From: Rhodoblastus acidophilus
Lineage (GTDB): Bacteria > Pseudomonadota > Alphaproteobacteria > Rhizobiales > Beijerinckiaceae
Reading direction: 5' to 3'
Length of the DNA: 64,000 nucleotides
Assembly (NCBI RefSeq): GCF_009720655.1
Contig: NZ_WNKS01000003.1
Span: 62,001-126,000 of the forward strand
In this document: positions 59,885 through 64,000 of the stretch, piece after piece
Numbering within the stretch: position 1 is the stretch's first letter
How the letters are laid out: each line of letters opens with the position of its first letter
Translations under genes and position numbers: made by a program
Notes under the pieces: model-generated
What the model was told of the DNA's origin: nothing
Databases searched by the model: none
Seen by the model: the letters and a program-made list of their open reading frames with translations, nothing else

Positions 59885-60668
59885 CGCGAATCTCCAATTC
59901 GAACGCCAGCGTCGAGGCGACGCCATCCCCATAAAACCCGCCCTCGACGGGCATGGTCGCCAACTGGTCCGCACCGGCGCACAGCGCGACATGCCCGTCG
60001 GAGACGACGAGCCCGTGGGTCGGATCGTAACCCCGCCACCCCGCGCCGGGCAGCAAAACCTCCGGCCACGCATGGAGATGCCGCTTGCCGTCGGGCGTTT
60101 CCGCGTGCGCCTGGTAGCCGCTGACGAAGCGGGCCGAAAAACCGATGCTGCGGGAGGCGGCCATGAACAGCAGGGTGAGGTCGCGGCACGCGCCTTTTCG
60201 GCGCAACAACGTGTCTTCGGGGTCCTGCGCATAGCCGGCGTCGCGGATGCGCCGCTCGGTGCGGGAAAACAGGTCGCGGTTGAGCGCGTCGAGGAAGAGA
60301 AGCGCATCACCCCCGCTGCGTTCGAAAAGGTCGGCGGCATAGGCGCGCACCTTTTGGCCAGGATCGAACCCCGCCGTTTCACGCCAGGGCAGGGCCGCAG
60401 CCTTAAGGGGGGGTGGCGCGCACGTCTCCAGCTCAAAAAAGCTTTCGATCAGCAGCCGGTCGGCAAGACCTTCAAATTCGACCCTCGTGGAGCGGTTGCC
60501 GTCGCGATCGACCTCGGCAGCGCGAAAAACCGGCTTCGGCTCGATGAGCAGGGTTTCGGAGCGTATCGTCACATCGATAGCGCGCGGATGCAGCCGCAAG
60601 ACATGCCCGCCCAGCCGCACCGGCGCCGAATAGGTGTAGAGCGTGCGGTGGCGGACGGAAAACAGCAT
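59850..60668 (-). CDS. Transglutaminase-like cysteine peptidase family protein
   Basis: A 272-residue protein. The N-terminal beta-rich domain (about 1-85) starts MLFSVRHRTLYTYSAPVRLGGHVLRLHP, typical of bacterial transglutaminase-like proteins. The catalytic triad is visible: Cys in RRKGACRDLT, His in KRHLHAWPEV and Asp in GYDPTHG. The family probably hydrolyses or modifies peptides; substrates are unknown. No signal peptide is seen. It ends 35 nt inside copZ on the opposite strand and lies 13 nt downstream of the prmA stop. Confidence 0.88.
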   Translation of the reverse strand: MLFSVRHRTLYTYSAPVRLGGHVLRLHPRAIDVTIRSETLLIEPKPVFRAAEVDRDGNRSTRVEFEGLADRLLIESFFELETCAPPPLKAAALPWRETAGFDPGQKVRAYAADLFERSGGDALLFLDALNRDLFSRTERRIRDAGYAQDPEDTLLRRKGACRDLTLLFMAASRSIGFSARFVSGYQAHAETPDGKRHLHAWPEVLLPGAGWRGYDPTHGLVVSDGHVALCAGADQLATMPVEGGFYGDGVASTLAFELEIRATPDARDSRPR

Positions 60669-60681
60669 GTTGTTTCCCGCT

Positions 60682-61605
60682 CTAAGCCCCGCCGCGCCGC
60701 ATCAACAAAGTCGCCCAGCCGTCGATGTGCCGGCGTTTGGCGATAAAAAACCCTTGCGCCGCCCAGGCCGAGGCGACGCCGGGCACGTCGCGCACCAGCA
60801 TGCCCGACAGCACCACATCGGCGCCCGGCGCGGCCAGAGTGGACAGGCTCGGCGCCAAGACCCGCAGCGGCTTCGCCAGAATATTGGCGAAGATCAGGTC
60901 ATAGGCGCCCGGACGCCAAAGCGCGGGATGCGCGGCGCCGCGCGCCTGCACGGGACGCAGATAGGGGCCCGCATGGTTGAGCACGGCATTGGCGCGCGCC
61001 GCCGCGACGGCTTGGGCGTCGATATCGCCCGCCGCCACGTTTTGCCGCAAGGCGCGGGCGGCGGCCAGCGCCAGAACCCCGGTGCCGCATCCCACATCCA
61101 GAATTTCTTGCGGCCGCCGGCATTTCAAAATGTCGTCGAGAAACAGCAGGCAGCCCCGCGTCGTGCCGTGATGGCCGGTGCCGAACGCCAGCGCCGCCTC
61201 GATCTCCAGCCCGATGTCGTTCGCCTTGACCCGCTCGCGGTCATGCGAGCCGTGAACGAGAAACCGCCCGGCGCGAACGGCGGACAGGCCTTCGAGCGAA
61301 GACGCCACCCAGTCTTTTTGCGAGACGCGGCCAAAGGTGATTTGCGCGGCCAGTTCCGCGCCGACGACGATCGCGGCGAGTTCGCGCAGGTTTTCCTCGT
61401 CGGGCTCATGGCCGAAATAGACCTCGACCACCCAGGGCGTCGCCGCCCAGCTTTCGGTCGACGCTTTTTCCTCGAAAGCGGCGGCCGCCGTTTCGGCAGG
61501 GTCAAACGTTTCGACGACGAGGTCGGCGAGGGCGCGGGCTTGCGCCTCGGCGCAGCGCAGGCGCATGACATGCGCGGCGTTGTTGGGGGGGAGACCTTCC
61601 AGCAT
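60682..61605 (-). CDS. prmA: Ribosomal protein L11 methyltransferase
   Basis: A 307-residue enzyme that trimethylates ribosomal protein L11. The substrate-binding N-terminal domain precedes the SAM domain. The SAM domain has IEAALAFGTGHHGTTRGCL, ILDVGCGTGVLALAAAR (motif I) and YDLIFANILAKPL (catalytic NIL, here NILAKPL), which are PrmA hallmarks. The start at 61605 (MLEGLPPN) is chosen; a start 66 nt upstream would add residues unlike the family. The transglutaminase gene follows on the same strand. Confidence 0.94.
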   Translation of the reverse strand: MLEGLPPNNAAHVMRLRCAEAQARALADLVVETFDPAETAAAAFEEKASTESWAATPWVVEVYFGHEPDEENLRELAAIVVGAELAAQITFGRVSQKDWVASSLEGLSAVRAGRFLVHGSHDRERVKANDIGLEIEAALAFGTGHHGTTRGCLLFLDDILKCRRPQEILDVGCGTGVLALAAARALRQNVAAGDIDAQAVAAARANAVLNHAGPYLRPVQARGAAHPALWRPGAYDLIFANILAKPLRVLAPSLSTLAAPGADVVLSGMLVRDVPGVASAWAAQGFFIAKRRHIDGWATLLMRRGGA

Positions 61606-61688
61606 GGCGCGGCTGTAGCATGCCGGCCCCGCCAAGTCGATCTTGCGCGCGATGCAGGTGCGGTGAGACAAGGGGCGGGGAGGGTTTT

Positions 61689-61955
61689 ATGCGCCGAATC
61701 GTTGTCCTCGCGTTGTTGCTCGCAACCTCGCCGGCCTGGGCCGACGCGCCCACGCCGCCCCCCGCCGACCTGCGCCCGATGCAGCGCTATGGCGCGGACC
61801 ATCCGGACTGCCTCGGCTGGACCAACGGCTGCACGATCTGCACGCCAAAAGCCTGCTCGACGCCGGGAATCGCCTGCACGCCGCGCGAGACGGTCTGCGA
61901 AGCCGAAAAACCCGTTGAGCCGCCGCCGGTTGCGCCGCCTGAGCAAAAGCCCTAA
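61689..61955 (+). CDS. Small secreted Cys/Pro-rich protein, unknown
   Basis: An 88-residue protein with a signal peptide (MRRIVVLALLLATSPAWA). The mature part has six cysteines in a compact block (DCLGWTNGCTICTPKAC, then GIACTPRETVC) and a Pro-rich tail (PPPVAPPEQKP). The cysteine spacing suggests a disulfide-stabilised or metal-binding periplasmic peptide. I do not recognise a family, though similar short proteins occur in Hyphomicrobiales. It ends only a few bases before RNase P RNA, so the rnpB promoter probably lies within this gene. Confidence 0.7.
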   Translation: MRRIVVLALLLATSPAWADAPTPPPADLRPMQRYGADHPDCLGWTNGCTICTPKACSTPGIACTPRETVCEAEKPVEPPPVAPPEQKP

Positions 61956-61961
61956 AGCTGG

Positions 61962-62346
<385 letters not shown>

Positions 62347-62390
62347 CATTCTCCTTATGTTATGCTGCCGCCTCCATCGGGAGGTCCGTC

Positions 62391-63041
62391 ATGAAACGGC
62401 GGCTTTGGGCGGCGTTTTCAGCGGTGTTGTTTTTTGTCGCCGCGGCCCGCGCCGAAGATTTCGGCGAGCGTCTGAGGGCGCTGGAGCCTGTGATCGGCCA
62501 TTACCCCGCCGAGATCAGCGATAGCAACGCCGCCGAGGTGAAGGCGCGTTACGAGGCGCTCAAGACCGATCTCGACCAGGGCCTCGCCCAAAACCCCGGC
62601 GACGAAAAGTTTTTGGCGCAACGCGGTTACCTTCAGGCCATGGGCCACAACGCCGACTATTCCGGCGCCTGGGAGGGGGCCACAACAGACCTGACCGCCG
62701 CGCTCGAAAAGGACCCCAACGACGTGTTCGCCATTTTGGCGCTGGCGAATTTGTGGGTGAACAGCCGTCCCGACCTTGCGGGCCGCGCGGAACTGCTGTT
62801 TCGCGCGGCGCAGTGCAATCGGGGCGACAAGCCGCTGGAGGAGGCGCAGCGCGGCCTGTTCTTCGCCTTCTATTACCAGGGCAAATTCAACGACGCCTGG
62901 CGGCAGGCGCGCTATCTCACGCAGACCTGGCCGGAGGTCAAAAACTACGCGCAATTCGTCGAGATCGGCGCCAAGGCCGCCCACAAGAAGGGTGGAGAAA
63001 AGCCTTCTCGCGTCGCGATGACGACGTGCAAGGCGCATTGA
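62391..63041 (+). CDS. Secreted TPR-like protein
   Basis: A 216-residue protein with a signal peptide (MKRRLWAAFSAVLFFVAAARA). The helical mature part has weak tetratricopeptide character: DLDQGLAQNPGDEKFLAQRGYLQA, DLTAALEKDPNDVFAILALANLWV and LFFAFYYQGKFNDAWRQARYL. TPRs bind other proteins; no partner is evident. GGGAGG lies just upstream of the ATG at 62391. A longer frame begins inside the RNase P RNA and is not real. It has two lone cysteines. Its function is unknown. Confidence 0.75.
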   Translation: MKRRLWAAFSAVLFFVAAARAEDFGERLRALEPVIGHYPAEISDSNAAEVKARYEALKTDLDQGLAQNPGDEKFLAQRGYLQAMGHNADYSGAWEGATTDLTAALEKDPNDVFAILALANLWVNSRPDLAGRAELLFRAAQCNRGDKPLEEAQRGLFFAFYYQGKFNDAWRQARYLTQTWPEVKNYAQFVEIGAKAAHKKGGEKPSRVAMTTCKAH

Positions 63042-63387
63042 CCGCGACGAGGGGGACTGGATCGCATTGCGCGGAGCAGGCTTCCGGCGTTCGCGACGCG
63101 CCGGGGGCGCAATTCGTTCCTGTCCCCGATTCTCGCCTCGCCGCGCCCTGACGTTCCGCAACCCTCTGATCCCGAACCCTCTTCCCCTCTCAACAAAGTC
63201 TTAACGCTAAGAATGCTTTAATGGGCTCAAGACCCGCGATCCGGTCCTTTGACGCCCAGACATGACGCATGTTAGTCCGCCCGCACACCCCCAAATGGCG
63301 CCGAGTCCGGCTTCGGCGGCGTGTTTCGCGCGCCCGCGCCACAAAATCTCAGGTTTTCATGCCTTTCCTTTCCACAAAAGCCTCGCC
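63042..63387. other. Intergenic region before rsmH with family B repeat copy 3
   Basis: 63052-63127 is the third family B inverted repeat (GGGGACTGGATCGCATTGCGC to GCGCAATTCGTTCCTGTCCCC). The rest is the rsmH upstream region, with an AT-rich patch (CTTAACGCTAAGAATGCTTTAA near 63200) that may be its promoter. mraZ, which commonly precedes rsmH, is absent. A 10-codon frame (63359-63391) ends in an ATGA overlap with the rsmH start. Confidence 0.55.
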
Positions 63388-64000
63388 ATGAGCGACGCGC
63401 GCCACATTCCCGTGCTGCTCGCCGAAGTGCTTGACGCGCTCGACGTCGCGCCCGGCAAGACATTCATCGACGGCACTTTTGGCGCCGGCGGCTACACGCG
63501 CGCGATTCTCGAACGCGGCGGCGAAGTTCTGGCGCTCGACCGCGACCCCACCGCCATCGCCGCAGGCCAAAGGCTCGTGGCCGAGGCGCAGGGCCGTCTG
63601 AAATTGGTGGAAACCCGGTTCTCCCAGATGGAGCAGGCGGCGGCCGGCGAAAAATTCGACGGGATCGCCTTGGATATCGGCGTGTCCTCCATGCAGTTCG
63701 ACGAGGCCGAACGCGGCTTCTCGTTCCGCTTCGACGGCCCCTTGGATATGCGTATGTCGCGCGCCGGCCGCAGCGCCGCCGATCTCGTCAACGAACTGGA
63801 AGAGACGGATTTGGCCAATCTGATCTATCTCTATGGCGAAGAGCATGGCTCGCGCCGCGTCGCCCGATTCATCTGCCAGGCGCGGCAGGAGGCGCCGATC
63901 CTCACCACCTTGCGCCTGGCTCAGATCGTGGCCAAGGCCATTCCGGCGCGGCCGCAGGACATCCATCCCGCCACCAAAACCTTTCAGGCGCTGCGAATCG
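63388..64000 (+). CDS. rsmH: 16S rRNA (cytosine-1402 N4) methyltransferase RsmH, truncated by window end
   Basis: The first 204 codons of rsmH (mraW). The sequence opens MSDARHIPVLLAEVLDAL, with AdoMet motif FIDGTFGAGGYTRAIL, ALDRDPTAI and GIALDIGVSSMQFDEAERGFSFRFDGPLDMRM, all diagnostic. It N4-methylates C1402 of 16S rRNA and usually heads the division and cell-wall (dcw) cluster, which presumably continues to the right. The frame is open at the window edge. Confidence 0.96.
   Translation, partial: MSDARHIPVLLAEVLDALDVAPGKTFIDGTFGAGGYTRAILERGGEVLALDRDPTAIAAGQRLVAEAQGRLKLVETRFSQMEQAAAGEKFDGIALDIGVSSMQFDEAERGFSFRFDGPLDMRMSRAGRSAADLVNELEETDLANLIYLYGEEHGSRRVARFICQARQEAPILTTLRLAQIVAKAIPARPQDIHPATKTFQALRI

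Overview
The window is GC-rich chromosomal DNA from an alphaproteobacterium, most likely of the order Hyphomicrobiales (Rhizobiales). The pointers are an Irr-type Fur regulator, a pyruvate dehydrogenase E1 beta subunit fused to a lipoyl domain, the order eno-ftsB-pdhA-pdhB-DUF5076-lipA-coq10, and a giant apolipoprotein-like coiled-coil protein resembling the Agrobacterium Growth Pole Ring protein. I cannot name the genus. Nearly all of the window is core chromosome. I see no prophage, insertion sequence, CRISPR array or conjugation genes. The only mobile-like DNA is several families of short palindromic repeats between genes, plus one inside recJ.

Layout. 1-7.8 kb: a metal-response island. 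A secreted Cys-rich peptide, an OmpR-type regulator, a histidine kinase and a methyltransferase run leftward. A heavy-metal RND pump (adaptor, CzcA-type permease, DUF3240 protein) runs rightward. The shared intergenic region carries TGTCA/TGACA half-sites. 7.8-13 kb: bacteriohemerythrin, a Cache-domain chemoreceptor, a persulfide dioxygenase-like enzyme behind a SqrR/BigR-like operator, and a copper-delivery trio (DUF2946, PCu(A)C, Sco). 13-19.2 kb: tRNA-Glu, recJ, a glutathione transferase, and the overlapping metG-tatD-MBL operon. 19.7-29.4 kb: the 8.9-kb coiled-coil gene and a divergent Hpt-domain gene. 29.5-34 kb: a Gly/His-rich secreted protein, the map-radC-alpha/beta hydrolase operon, an FkbM methyltransferase and a CinA-like protein. 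34.4-40.3 kb: glnB-glnA, a sulfurtransferase, a 24-bp palindrome that looks like a ParB-binding site, a secreted unknown, queF and eno.

40.3-45.2 kb: a small membrane protein, an FtsB-like protein, pdhA, pdhB, a DUF5076 protein, lipA and a COQ10/RatA-like gene. The E2 and E3 genes usually found in this cluster are missing. 45.2-46.3 kb is a kilobase without a gene, with two repeat copies. 46.3-53.5 kb: a secreted phosphoesterase, two Flp pilins, ModE, a polyprenyl-phosphate sugar transferase, a histidine kinase and a CPA2 antiporter. 53.5-60 kb: irr with a candidate Irr box, a TPP riboswitch followed by thiO-thiS-thiG-thiE, and copA overlapping thiE with copZ after it. 60-64 kb: a transglutaminase, prmA, a small secreted protein, RNase P RNA, a TPR-like protein and the start of rsmH.

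Metal handling recurs: the RND pump, copper delivery to cytochrome oxidase, CopA/CopZ and Irr. No single undescribed system fills the window. The best leads are the palindromic insertion translated within recJ, the 125-bp repeat that abuts stop codons, the exact 24-bp parS-like palindrome, and the highly repetitive giant polar-growth-type protein.
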